A stretch of DNA of 64,000 nucleotides from NCBI RefSeq assembly GCF_003605475.1, contig NZ_RAHX01000001.1, positions 1,798,001-1,862,000 on the forward strand, read 5' to 3'. This DNA comes from Aurantiacibacter aquimixticola. Its GTDB lineage: Bacteria; Pseudomonadota; Alphaproteobacteria; Sphingomonadales; Sphingomonadaceae. The notes below the pieces were generated by a model. It saw only the letters and a list, made by a program, of their open reading frames with translations, was not told where the DNA came from and did no database searches. Shown piece by piece: positions 56,987-64,000 of the stretch; position 1 is the stretch's first letter, and each line of letters opens with the position of its first letter. The position numbers and the translations under genes were made by a program.

Positions 56987-57845
56987 GGTATTCAAACTCA
57001 CCGGTTTCGATCTCGATGCCTTCGTGCAAGACACGCTCGCAGAGGATCTTGGCAAGGGCCTGCACGGCGGTGGGCGGGACGTCACTGCCGAAAGCGTCAT
57101 CCCCGCCGATGCGCGGTTTTCCGGTGTCATGGACAGCCGCGATCCGATCACCGTCGCCGGGCTGCCGGTGGCCGAAGCATTCTTCCGCGCGCTCGATCCC
57201 GACATGCAGATCGAGGTGCTGGTAGACGAGGGCGCGCGCATCGAACCGGGCACCGATCTCATGCGCCTTACCGGCAATGCTCGCGCCATGCTGACGGCCG
57301 AGCGGAGCGCCCTCAACACGGTGCAGCACCTTTCCGGCATCGCGTCGATGGTCGCCGAATATGTCGCCGCGATGGACAATCCCGATTGCACACTGCTTGA
57401 TACGCGCAAGACGATACCGGGCCTGCGTCACCTCGAAAAATACGCGGTGCGCATGGGCGGCGGCAGCAACCATCGGATGGGGCTGTGGGACGCGGCGATG
57501 ATCAAGGACAACCACATCCTCGTCGCCGGCAATGTCGGTGAAGCGGTGCGCCGCGCGCGCGATGCGGGGGTCGAGCAGATCATCTGCGAAGTCGACCGTA
57601 TCGATCAGATCGAACCGGCCTTGGCTGCGGGCGCCACACGACTCCTGCTCGACAATATGGAACCACCCACCCTGCGCGAAGCGGTGGCAGTGGTGAACGG
57701 CCGTGTGCCGACCGAAGCATCGGGCGGCATCAATCTCGACACCATCCACGCCAAGGCTGCGACCGGGGTCGATTACGTTTCGGTCGGCCGCCTCACGCAA
57801 AGCGCACCCGCCGCCGATATCGGTCTCGACTTTACGCCCTTGTAG
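56976..57845 (+). CDS. nadC: Nicotinate-nucleotide pyrophosphorylase (carboxylating)
   Basis: A 289-residue enzyme converting quinolinate and PRPP to nicotinate mononucleotide in NAD synthesis. The only usable start near the conserved N-terminus (FKLTGFDLDAFVQDTLAEDL) is TTG 56976, 11 bases before the end of the response-regulator gene. Diagnostic motifs: GGRDVTAESV, NTVQHLSGIAS, the LDTRKTIPGLRHLEKYAV active-site stretch, GGGSNHRMGLWDA, and IKDNHI. The nadA and nadB partners are not nearby. The TTG start and overlap suggest coupled translation. Confidence 0.95.
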   Translation: MSTKVFKLTGFDLDAFVQDTLAEDLGKGLHGGGRDVTAESVIPADARFSGVMDSRDPITVAGLPVAEAFFRALDPDMQIEVLVDEGARIEPGTDLMRLTGNARAMLTAERSALNTVQHLSGIASMVAEYVAAMDNPDCTLLDTRKTIPGLRHLEKYAVRMGGGSNHRMGLWDAAMIKDNHILVAGNVGEAVRRARDAGVEQIICEVDRIDQIEPALAAGATRLLLDNMEPPTLREAVAVVNGRVPTEASGGINLDTIHAKAATGVDYVSVGRLTQSAPAADIGLDFTPL

Positions 57846-57887
57846 GCATTTGGCATCTTTGCATGATCAGACCGGGAGGGGCGCACC

Positions 57888-58298
57888 ATGAGACCGGGAT
57901 CGATCCGGAAATTCGACATATTCTACCTCACCGCGATTGTCGTGACCGTCATCAGCATGCTGATGAACTGGGACAGCCAGTTGCGCGCCGCCGCGGCGCA
58001 ATTGGCGCAGGACGGCTTGCAGGATTATGCGAGCGTATCGCTGGCCGTGGGCTATGCGATCACGCTTGGCGTCAGCCTCCTGCTCTGGGCCCTCGTTTCG
58101 CGGGCACGGATGGGTTGGGCACGCTGGGCCATCCTTCTACTGCTGCTCTACCAAGGCCTGGCCATTCCCTATTTGGTGGCGACTGGCATGGGGACGATCA
58201 GCTTCACCCAGCTCATCAGTGTGCTTCTGAAAGCCGTCGCGCTGTTCTTCGCCTTTCGCGCCGATGCGCGCGCATGGTTTGCCGAAAAGCCGCGATGA
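57888..58298 (+). CDS. Hypothetical four-helix membrane protein
   Basis: A 136-residue protein with four predicted helices: about 12-27, 50-68, 77-97 and 105-124. GGGAGGGG sits 7-14 bases before the ATG, a convincing ribosome site. I recognise no domain. It lies between nadC and the RNase T2 gene in the same direction, 42 bases after nadC and 16 before the next start, so it is probably co-transcribed with both. Confidence 0.68.
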   Translation: MRPGSIRKFDIFYLTAIVVTVISMLMNWDSQLRAAAAQLAQDGLQDYASVSLAVGYAITLGVSLLLWALVSRARMGWARWAILLLLLYQGLAIPYLVATGMGTISFTQLISVLLKAVALFFAFRADARAWFAEKPR

Positions 58299-58314
58299 GG
58301 CCTTCGTTGGCAAG

Positions 58315-59034
58315 ATGCGCCGTATGAAACTGGCTGGTCTCGCCACAGGGCTGGCTCTTCTCGCCATGCCCGTGCAATCGATGGCACAAGCCTATCAATG
58401 CCGTGTGCCGCAGGGCGGAATAAGCATTCCCGATATCCAGCGCGACGGACCGGTGCGGCAGACGCGCGTGACCGGCTACACGCTCGCGCTCAGCTGGAGC
58501 CCGGAATTCTGCCGTTTCCGCGAGGATAGCGCACGCCATGCGAGGCAATGCTCGGGCCGCGCAGGACGTTTCGCTTTCGTCGTGCACGGGTTGTGGCCGG
58601 ACGGGCCCGGCGGACGCTGGCCGCAATGGTGCCCCACACGCGAACGGGTCGAGCCTGCCGAAGCGCGCGGCGCGCTCTGCATGCAGCCGGACACCGCCCT
58701 CATCGCGCGGCAATGGGCAAAGCATGGCAGCTGCATGACACGTCAGCCTGGCACTTATCTGCGCGTGACGCAGATTCTTTGGGAGAGCCTGCGCTGGCCC
58801 GATTTCGACCGCCTCTCCCGCCGCGACGGCCTGACCGCGGGCGACATCCGCACAACTTTCGCCGAAGCCAATCCCTACTGGGACGCGGAGGATGTCGGCC
58901 TCGTCGTCAACGAACGCGGCTGGCTGCGCGAAATGCGCCTATGCTACGGTGCAGACTTCATGCCGAGAGCCTGCGACGCCCGGCGCTATGGGCCGGATGA
59001 CGATGCGGAAGTGCGGATCTGGCGAGGAATGTGA
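58315..59034 (+). CDS. Ribonuclease T2 family protein, exported
   Basis: A 239-residue secreted or periplasmic endoribonuclease. Signal peptide MRRMKLAGLATGLALLAM, cleavage after QSMA. Both catalytic segments are intact: CAS1 FVVHGLWPD (H91) and CAS2 QWAKHGSC (H137). Cysteines at about 68, 79, 106, 122 and 140 suggest disulfides. It would cleave single-stranded RNA outside the cytoplasm for phosphate or nucleotide scavenging. ATG 58324 is an alternative start. Confidence 0.91.
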   Translation: MRRMKLAGLATGLALLAMPVQSMAQAYQCRVPQGGISIPDIQRDGPVRQTRVTGYTLALSWSPEFCRFREDSARHARQCSGRAGRFAFVVHGLWPDGPGGRWPQWCPTRERVEPAEARGALCMQPDTALIARQWAKHGSCMTRQPGTYLRVTQILWESLRWPDFDRLSRRDGLTAGDIRTTFAEANPYWDAEDVGLVVNERGWLREMRLCYGADFMPRACDARRYGPDDDAEVRIWRGM

Positions 59035-59076
59035 GTTGCAGCTCGACCGCACCCGCGCACCTTCCGAATAGGCATC

Positions 59077-59532
59077 TTAGCGACGCTCTTTAAAGAATCC
59101 GCGCAACAATTCCGCCGCCTCACCCTCGCCGACACCGGAATACACCTCCGGCACATACAGGCATTGGTCGTGCGAAAAAACGCGCGCGCCGTGCTCCACG
59201 CCACCGCCCTTAAGATCACTTGCGCCGTAATACAGGCGCGCGATACGAGCATGGCTGATCGCCCCGGCGCACATCGCGCAAGGCTCCAGCGTTACATAGA
59301 GATCGCACCAGGTTAGCCGCTCGCTGCCCAGCGCCTGTCCGGCCGCGCGCATGGCGACGATCTCGGCATGGGCGCTCGGATCGCAATCGCGCCGCGTCAG
59401 ATTATGCCCTTCGCCCACCACGCGCCCGTCCTTGACGACCACCGCGCCCACAGGCACTTCGCCAGCTTCGGCAGCCTGCCGCGCAAGCTCCAGCGCGCGC
59501 TTCATCGGTTCGGGGAGAGGCCATTTCGCCAT
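59077..59532 (-). CDS. tadA: tRNA-specific adenosine deaminase
   Basis: A 151-residue zinc deaminase producing inosine at the wobble position of tRNA-Arg(ACG). Metal and catalytic residues: HAE (55-57) and PCAMC (C85, C88), with VPVGAVVVKDG and the RIARLYYGASDLKGGG substrate loop. This last feature separates TadA from free-base deaminases. It is convergent with RNase T2 and divergent from rpmB across 108 bases that hold the rpmB promoter. Confidence 0.93.
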   Translation of the reverse strand: MAKWPLPEPMKRALELARQAAEAGEVPVGAVVVKDGRVVGEGHNLTRRDCDPSAHAEIVAMRAAGQALGSERLTWCDLYVTLEPCAMCAGAISHARIARLYYGASDLKGGGVEHGARVFSHDQCLYVPEVYSGVGEGEAAELLRGFFKERR

Positions 59533-59553
59533 GCTTTCGCGCTAGCTGTTCGC

Positions 59554-59582
59554 TTGACGAATCTCCACCCCCCCTGTATGCG
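59554..59582 (+). promoter_or_regulatory. rpmB: Sigma-70-type promoter of rpmB
   Basis: TTGACG (59554-59559), a 17-base spacer, then TATGCG (59577-59582): near-consensus -35 with a moderate -10 at ideal spacing. It would start transcription about 50 bases before the rpmB ATG. Confidence 0.65.
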
Positions 59583-59640
59583 CGCGCCTTTCCCAGCTAC
59601 AAGCTGATCCACGAACCCGTTTCGAACGAGAGAATTCGCC

Positions 59641-59931
59641 ATGTCGCGCATCTGCGAACTTACCGGCAAAGGCCGCCAGGTCGGCCACAATGTCAGCCAC
59701 GCCAACAACAAGACCAAGCGAGTCTTCCTGCCAAACCTGCAGAACGTCACTTTGCTGAGCGAAAAGCTGGACCGCGCGTTCAAGTTCCGCGTCAGCACGA
59801 ACGGACTGCGCAGCGTCGAGCACAATGGCGGCCTCGACAACTGGCTGATGAAGACGAGCGACGAAAAGCTTTCGACCCGCGCCCTGAAGGTGAAGCGCGA
59901 GCTGAAGAAGGCGATGGCGGACGCCGCTTAA
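59641..59931 (+). CDS. rpmB: 50S ribosomal protein L28
   Basis: A 96-residue large-subunit ribosomal protein. [25 protein letters not shown] is the L28 N-terminus (shown by [10 protein letters not shown] and [10 protein letters not shown]), with the conserved [11 protein letters not shown] strand and a basic C-terminal extension typical of alphaproteobacteria. It has its own promoter and a strong terminator, so it is a one-gene unit with no rpmG beside it. Confidence 0.97.
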   Translation: MSRICELTGKGRQVGHNVSHANNKTKRVFLPNLQNVTLLSEKLDRAFKFRVSTNGLRSVEHNGGLDNWLMKTSDEKLSTRALKVKRELKKAMADAA

Positions 59932-59957
59932 ACGTCGCGACAAACTAATCACCAAGG

Positions 59958-59990
59958 AGCGCGCGGTGGCTTAGTCCCCGCGCGCTTTTT
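59958..59990 (+). terminator. rpmB: Intrinsic terminator of rpmB
   Basis: A perfect 9-bp GC-rich stem (AGCGCGCGG 59958-59966 with CCGCGCGCT 59978-59986), an 11-base loop and a TTTT run. It starts 27 bases after the rpmB stop and overlaps the 3' end of the convergent gene. Confidence 0.9.
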
Positions 59991-60948
59991 CGTGCGTGGG
60001 ATCGTAGACCAGTCTCGCCAGCAGCGTTCGCTGAAAGGACGCCAGATTGTCGTCCGAAATGATCCAGATCTCGACCTGTCCATTTTCTGTTTGGCGCAGA
60101 GACAGCCCTTCGTAATTCTCCCGCGGAAGCAATCGATCGAGATCGACGAGCAATTGCACCTCCATCGACCCGGTCTGCGCATCCGCAGGATCGGCAATGC
60201 CGAGCGCGGCGGTGAAGGGTGGCACGCCTAGCACGGCTTCGCGCATCAGCACGAGAAGACCGCCATCGGGCAACACGGCCAAATCGGTCGGCGCGTAGTC
60301 GCCGGGCAGCGAAAAAGCGAATGTCCCCGCTGGCCTCCTGAACAGCGGATCGCTTGGGTGCAGGAGGCCTGTACGACTGCCTTCGGGCAAGACGATGAAC
60401 CGGCCGTCCGCCAATCGTGCCATCGCTTCGGCGCCGGCATTGGCCGGCCATCGCATCCATTGCCGAGGTCGCAGCGCGCCGTCGTGCTCGCCACCGGACG
60501 TGTATCGCAGCAGCGTGTTCCCGTTCTCAAAACCGAGCCAGTACCGGCCCGTCGCCGGATCGCGCGTCGCCGATTCGATATCCGGCGGGAAGTGTTCGAA
60601 CCTGCACCGGTCACCGAGCAGATCAAGCCGGTCTGGATCCGGCGTATTGCCGGACAGGTTCACCGTGAGGATTGCGCCACGGTCGGAAAAAGCGCGCAGA
60701 CTGTCCCCCTCCAGCAGCAGTGCCGAGAAACCACCGAAGAGGTCGTGTTCGCTTCGAAGCTGCCACAGGCCTTCACGGGTGAAGGCGCCCACGCTTCGCG
60801 ACAGGTCGCCCGGTTTCAGTCGCCCGATGTCGATCGCCTCGGTCGGTTCGGTCGGCAGGGGTGTGCGCCAGAACAGCCCCGGCGAGAGCGCGAGCGCGAC
60901 CAGTGCGATTGCAAAGAGCCGTTTGCGGCGAGTTCGCGGCGCAGTCAT
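59971..60948 (-). CDS. Esterase-like activity of phytase family protein
   Basis: A 325-residue protein with an N-terminal membrane or signal helix (FAIALVALALSPGLFW) and the beta-propeller-like 'phytase-like' domain: GGFSALLLEGDSLRAFSDRG, PDIESATRDPATGRYWLGFE, and the C-terminal ENYEGLSLRQTENGQVEIWII. Members are found in alphaproteobacteria and are largely uncharacterised; the esterase name comes from the family. Its stop lies inside the rpmB terminator. It is last in a probable minus-strand series behind the M23 lipoprotein, separated by 10 bases. Confidence 0.85.
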   Translation of the reverse strand: MTAPRTRRKRLFAIALVALALSPGLFWRTPLPTEPTEAIDIGRLKPGDLSRSVGAFTREGLWQLRSEHDLFGGFSALLLEGDSLRAFSDRGAILTVNLSGNTPDPDRLDLLGDRCRFEHFPPDIESATRDPATGRYWLGFENGNTLLRYTSGGEHDGALRPRQWMRWPANAGAEAMARLADGRFIVLPEGSRTGLLHPSDPLFRRPAGTFAFSLPGDYAPTDLAVLPDGGLLVLMREAVLGVPPFTAALGIADPADAQTGSMEVQLLVDLDRLLPRENYEGLSLRQTENGQVEIWIISDDNLASFQRTLLARLVYDPTHEKARGD

Positions 60949-60958
60949 GCGCGCGCCA

Positions 60959-61888
60959 TCACTCCGGCATCGGCCCGACGAAGAGGAGCGGATCGAGTCG
61001 TGTCAGATGCCATTTAAGGCTCCAGTGCAGATGCGGCCCCGTTGCCCGTCCCGACGATCCGATCGTGCCGAGCTGCTGGCCCTGTTCGACCCGCTCGCCC
61101 TCGCGCACATCGATCCGGTCCATGTGCAGGAAAGCGCTGTTGAGGCCCTGCCCGTGGTCGATGATGAGAAGATAGCCTTCAAGGCTGAAAGGTGTGTCCG
61201 TTGCCAATGTCACCACACCCGATGCTGGCGCGACGAAGGGCGTGCCGGTGGGCCGCGCGATGTCGAGACCGGAGTGATAGCTCCCCGGCTCCCCGCGATA
61301 GATGCGTTGCGATCCGAAGCGGCCGGAAATGCGCCCCGTGACCGGCCAGATGAAATCCTCGCGCCAGCCATCGCTATCCGCCTCTGCCGTGCGCGCGTCC
61401 CAGATCGCATCGAGTTCCGGCTGGCGGCGGCGCATGAAGGCCGCGCTGGCACCACCAGGACGACGCGCGACATTCACTCGCTCGATGTCCCACTCGCGCG
61501 GCGACACCGCGACAGGACTGCGTATGCTGCGGCCATCGGCAAGCGTGGCGACCAGTTCGGTCTCCCGTCCCGAATCCCGGTCGAAAGCTGCGAAGAAACG
61601 GTTGTCCGCTCCCAGATCCAGCTCCTGCTCCCCCAACCGGGCGGAGACCGTTCCGGCGGGCGCAGTCCCGCGCATCCAGCCGCCCTGCGTCAGTTCGCCA
61701 TCATAGAGGAATGTGGTCGGCCCTGCGGGTGTCGGCGCCGGCGTGGGTGTCGGTAGGGGTGCGGGCATCGGGACCGGCTGCACGATCTCGACGGTCGGCG
61801 CCGGAGAAGCGCTTTCATTTGCCGGCGGGACAACCGTGCAGGCGGCCAGAAGCAAACCGGCGGATGCAATCGCGAAACGCGCTATCAC
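60959..61888 (-). CDS. M23 (LytM-type) peptidase lipoprotein
   Basis: A 309-residue envelope lipoprotein with lipobox LAAC (about 14-17), then a Pro-rich tether (APLPTPTPAPTPAG) long enough to reach peptidoglycan. An Ig-like region (residues 60-130) precedes the LytM domain: YHSGLDIARPTG (H, D ligands), FLHMDRID, and GPHLHWSLKW, complete. It is therefore a likely active D,D-endopeptidase. Its start overlaps the DUF2093 stop (ATGA), so it is coupled to xseA and DUF2093. The second LytM protein in the window (432-1103) is soluble and lacks the tether. Confidence 0.9.
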   Translation of the reverse strand: MIARFAIASAGLLLAACTVVPPANESASPAPTVEIVQPVPMPAPLPTPTPAPTPAGPTTFLYDGELTQGGWMRGTAPAGTVSARLGEQELDLGADNRFFAAFDRDSGRETELVATLADGRSIRSPVAVSPREWDIERVNVARRPGGASAAFMRRRQPELDAIWDARTAEADSDGWREDFIWPVTGRISGRFGSQRIYRGEPGSYHSGLDIARPTGTPFVAPASGVVTLATDTPFSLEGYLLIIDHGQGLNSAFLHMDRIDVREGERVEQGQQLGTIGSSGRATGPHLHWSLKWHLTRLDPLLFVGPMPE

Positions 61889-62088
61889 AGCTCTTCGAGC
61901 GCCCTACGCGTGGCCAGTTCGCAGCTCGCGTAAGCCTCCTGCCGGTCCACGCTCCAATAGCGCAATTCTTCCAGCGGCACGGGCACCCCGCTCATCGCGC
62001 AGGTGACGAAATGGCCCGGGCGAATGACACGAAAGCCATTTGGGCCGTAGACAAGCGTTGCGGGCTGGTCGGAGGAATTCATCAGCAT
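61885..62088 (-). CDS. DUF2093 domain protein
   Basis: A 67-residue protein with the DUF2093 signature: ATLVYGPNGFRVIRPGHFVTC, CAMSG, LEELRYWSVDRQEAYAS. Function unknown; in alphaproteobacteria it commonly sits beside xseA as here. Two starts (62088 and 62082) are two codons apart. Its stop overlaps the M23 lipoprotein start, and it starts 41 bases after xseA. Two cysteines could be metal ligands, though that is unproven. Confidence 0.85.
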   Translation of the reverse strand: MLMNSSDQPATLVYGPNGFRVIRPGHFVTCAMSGVPVPLEELRYWSVDRQEAYASCELATRRALEEL

Positions 62089-62129
62089 GGCGCCTAGTTA
62101 GGCGCTGGCGGACGCTAAAGCAATTTCGG

Positions 62130-63578
62130 CTAGAGAAGTTTCGGCTGCCCGCTTTCGGGCGGCTTCGCCTTGCGCTTCACCGTCTTGCGGGGCGCGTCGC
62201 CCGGTACGGCCTGCAATGTCCCATCGGCGAATTCGAGGGTGAGGATCGGCTGCTCGCTCGCGGTCTTGCGCGAGGTGATGACAGGGTGCCCCGGAGCGCA
62301 GACAAGCGCGTAGCCGCGCTGAAGGGGCGCTTTCGGGTCGAGCTGCAGACGCAGCCGCTCCAGCGATCCGAGTCGCTCGCGCCGCTCGGCAATGGGCCGC
62401 TCGATCAATTGCGGCGTCAGGCGCGCCGCGCCCAGCCGCTGGCGCGCGTCGCGCAGATTTCCGCGCAGGATCGCGGGCGAGAGGCGCAGATCGGCAAGCC
62501 GCTCACGCCCCTTCGCCGCCCGGTCCACCAGCCCGCGTCGCAATCTTTCGCCGAGTTCATCGAGCCGCTGGGCATGAGGCTGAAGCAGCTGAGCCGGCTG
62601 CGGCATCCGCTCTGCCCGCGCCGCAAGCCGCTCGCGGCCAAGTTCTACAGGACGGATCGCGCATTTGCGCTGACGCAGGGCGAGATCGTCCAGCGTGTTG
62701 GCAAGGTCGCGCTTCACCGGCACCGCCAGCTCGGCCGCCGCGGTGGGCGTGGGCGCGCGCATGTCGGCGGCGTAATCGCACAGCGTGGTGTCGGTCTCAT
62801 GTCCCACTGCGCTGATGACCGGGATGGGCGATTCGGCGACGGCGCGCACAACCGCTTCCTCGTTGAAGGCCCACAGATCTTCGATGGAGCCGCCGCCGCG
62901 CGCGACGATCAGCAGGTCCGGGCGCGGCACCGCGCCGCCCGGCTCGAGCGCGCCGAAGCCGCGAACGGCCTTCGCCACCTGCTCCGCCGCGCCCTGCCCC
63001 TGCACGATCACCGGCCACACGATGACATGCGACGGAAAGCGGTCTTCCAAGCGGTGGAGAATATCGCGGATCACAGCGCCTGTCGGCGAAGTTACAACGC
63101 CGATCGTGCGCGGTGCGAAGGGCAGGCGGCGGACATTGCCGAACAGACCCTCGGCCTCGAAACGCTTGCGGTTCTTCTCCAGCAGGGCGAGCAGCGCGCC
63201 CTCGCCAGCGATCTCCATCCGCTCGACCACGATCTGATACTTGCTGCGGCCGGGATAGGTCGTGAGCTTGCCGCTCGCGACAACCTCGATCCCGTCCTCC
63301 GGCACGAAGGCGAGGCGCGGCGCGGCGGACTTCCACATCACCGCGTCGAGGACGGATTTCTCGTCCTTTAGGCTCATATAGAGATGGCCCGACGCCGCCC
63401 GCTTGACGCCCGAAAGCTCCCCGCGCAGCCGCACGAAGCCGAAGCGATCTTCCACCGTGCGTTTCAGCGCGTGCGAGAGTTCGGTGATCGAGAGCGGCGC
63501 GGCATTGTCCCCGTCGCGGCCCTTGGCTACCAGCCCGTCATCTGCCGTGTCGTCGTCGTAGGGAGTTTGGCCTGCCAT
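62130..63578 (-). CDS. xseA: Exodeoxyribonuclease VII large subunit
   Basis: A 482-residue nuclease subunit. The N-terminal OB domain has [21 protein letters not shown], then the catalytic part [37 protein letters not shown] and [28 protein letters not shown] (shown by GHETD and [10 protein letters not shown]). The C-terminal coiled coil follows (many [12 protein letters not shown] segments). It ends with a basic tail. Its ATG overlaps the divergent purD ATG by two bases; AGGA sits ahead of it inside purD. The partner xseB is not in the window. Confidence 0.96.
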   Translation of the reverse strand: MAGQTPYDDDTADDGLVAKGRDGDNAAPLSITELSHALKRTVEDRFGFVRLRGELSGVKRAASGHLYMSLKDEKSVLDAVMWKSAAPRLAFVPEDGIEVVASGKLTTYPGRSKYQIVVERMEIAGEGALLALLEKNRKRFEAEGLFGNVRRLPFAPRTIGVVTSPTGAVIRDILHRLEDRFPSHVIVWPVIVQGQGAAEQVAKAVRGFGALEPGGAVPRPDLLIVARGGGSIEDLWAFNEEAVVRAVAESPIPVISAVGHETDTTLCDYAADMRAPTPTAAAELAVPVKRDLANTLDDLALRQRKCAIRPVELGRERLAARAERMPQPAQLLQPHAQRLDELGERLRRGLVDRAAKGRERLADLRLSPAILRGNLRDARQRLGAARLTPQLIERPIAERRERLGSLERLRLQLDPKAPLQRGYALVCAPGHPVITSRKTASEQPILTLEFADGTLQAVPGDAPRKTVKRKAKPPESGQPKLL

Positions 63579-64000
63579 GAATATCCTGGTCCTGGGTTCG
63601 GGCGGGCGCGAACATGCCCTGTGCTGGAAGCTGGCGCAATCGCGCGTGATCTCCGAAGAGGGCGGAACGCTCTACGTATCCCCCGGCAATCCCGGCATGG
63701 CGGAATGCGCCACATTGGTCGAGCTGGATGCGAAGAATCATGGCGTTGTGATCGGCTTCTGCGCCGAGCGGAATATCGGCCTCGTCGTCATCGGCCCCGA
63801 AGCGCCGCTGGTGGATGGCCTCGCCGACAGTCTGCGCGCCGCCGACGTGGCGGTGTTTGGCCCCTCGAAGGCTGCCGCCCAGCTCGAGGGCAGCAAGGCT
63901 TTCACCAAAGCAATGTGCGAGCGCGCGGGCATCCCCACCGCCGCCTATGTGCGCTGCACCTCGCTGGACGAAGCGAAGTCCGCCCTCGCGACCTTTGCTC
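63577..64000 (+). CDS. purD: Phosphoribosylamine-glycine ligase, N-terminal part (cut by window end)
   Basis: The first ~141 residues of the ATP-grasp enzyme making GAR in purine synthesis. [20 protein letters not shown] is the textbook N-terminus, followed by [21 protein letters not shown] and the [18 protein letters not shown] motif. AGGGAG lies 9 bases before the ATG. The gene runs off the window with no stop in frame, so it should be complete beyond it. Its start codon shares the bases CATG with that of xseA on the other strand. Confidence 0.96.
   Translation, partial: MNILVLGSGGREHALCWKLAQSRVISEEGGTLYVSPGNPGMAECATLVELDAKNHGVVIGFCAERNIGLVVIGPEAPLVDGLADSLRAADVAVFGPSKAAAQLEGSKAFTKAMCERAGIPTAAYVRCTSLDEAKSALATFA

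Overview
This window is a chromosomal segment of a high-GC alphaproteobacterium, most likely Sphingomonadales and probably Erythrobacteraceae. The pointers are a 180-kDa-class NAD glutamate dehydrogenase, an imuA-imuB-dnaE2 mutasome under an alphaproteobacterial LexA box (GAAC/GTTC-N7-GAAC/GTTC), MmcB, DUF2093 beside xseA, DUF455, and a heparinase-like gene between rpe and purH. I see no rRNA, phage, insertion sequence or CRISPR. Genes are packed tightly, often with ATGA or TGATG stop/start overlaps, and no gene-free stretch exceeds 300 bases.

Layout. 1-7.9 kb: the 3' end of galU, a LytM peptidase, DUF455, a one-cysteine Bcp peroxiredoxin overlapping glnE, then an M28 lipoprotein peptidase with agmatine deiminase and a tiny membrane ORF. 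8-12.8 kb: a membrane protein plus two TauE/SafE paralogues, thrS, and an alpha/beta hydrolase. 12.8-24.5 kb: NAD-GDH with a structured leader, a ferredoxin-reductase-like flavoprotein, queG, an ABC-2 exporter, exported MsrB, a PilZ protein, tRNA-Leu(TAA), ihfB and a GntR regulator. 24.7-30 kb: a POT peptide transporter, two tandem exported amidohydrolases (the second lacks the metal HxH) and NnrU. 30-38.4 kb: a hydrolase, dxs, zur, a short membrane ORF coupled to periplasmic msrA, purH, a heparinase-like gene and rpe. 38.7-42.7 kb: a DUF2141 protein, a nucleotidyltransferase-like (Tam41-like) gene overlapping a diacylglycerol-kinase-family gene, an M20 amidohydrolase and tRNA-Arg(CCG). 42.7-48.8 kb: an SOS mutagenesis island, imuA-imuB-dnaE2-mmcB, with two LexA boxes. 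48.9-59 kb: a sterol desaturase family gene, a second DUF2141 gene, a PAS-like protein, App1 phosphatidate phosphatase, a BepA-like protease with a DsbA-like protein, a LytS/LytTR two-component pair, nadC, and RNase T2. 59-64 kb: tadA, rpmB, a phytase-like esterase, an M23 lipoprotein, DUF2093, xseA, and divergent purD running off the end.

Most of the window is housekeeping. The parts most worth following are the doubly LexA-controlled mutasome/mmcB island, the Tam41-like plus lipid-kinase pair, the active/degenerate amidohydrolase pair behind the peptide transporter, two very short membrane ORFs missed by length cut-offs, and strong hairpins ahead of gdh and the M20 gene.
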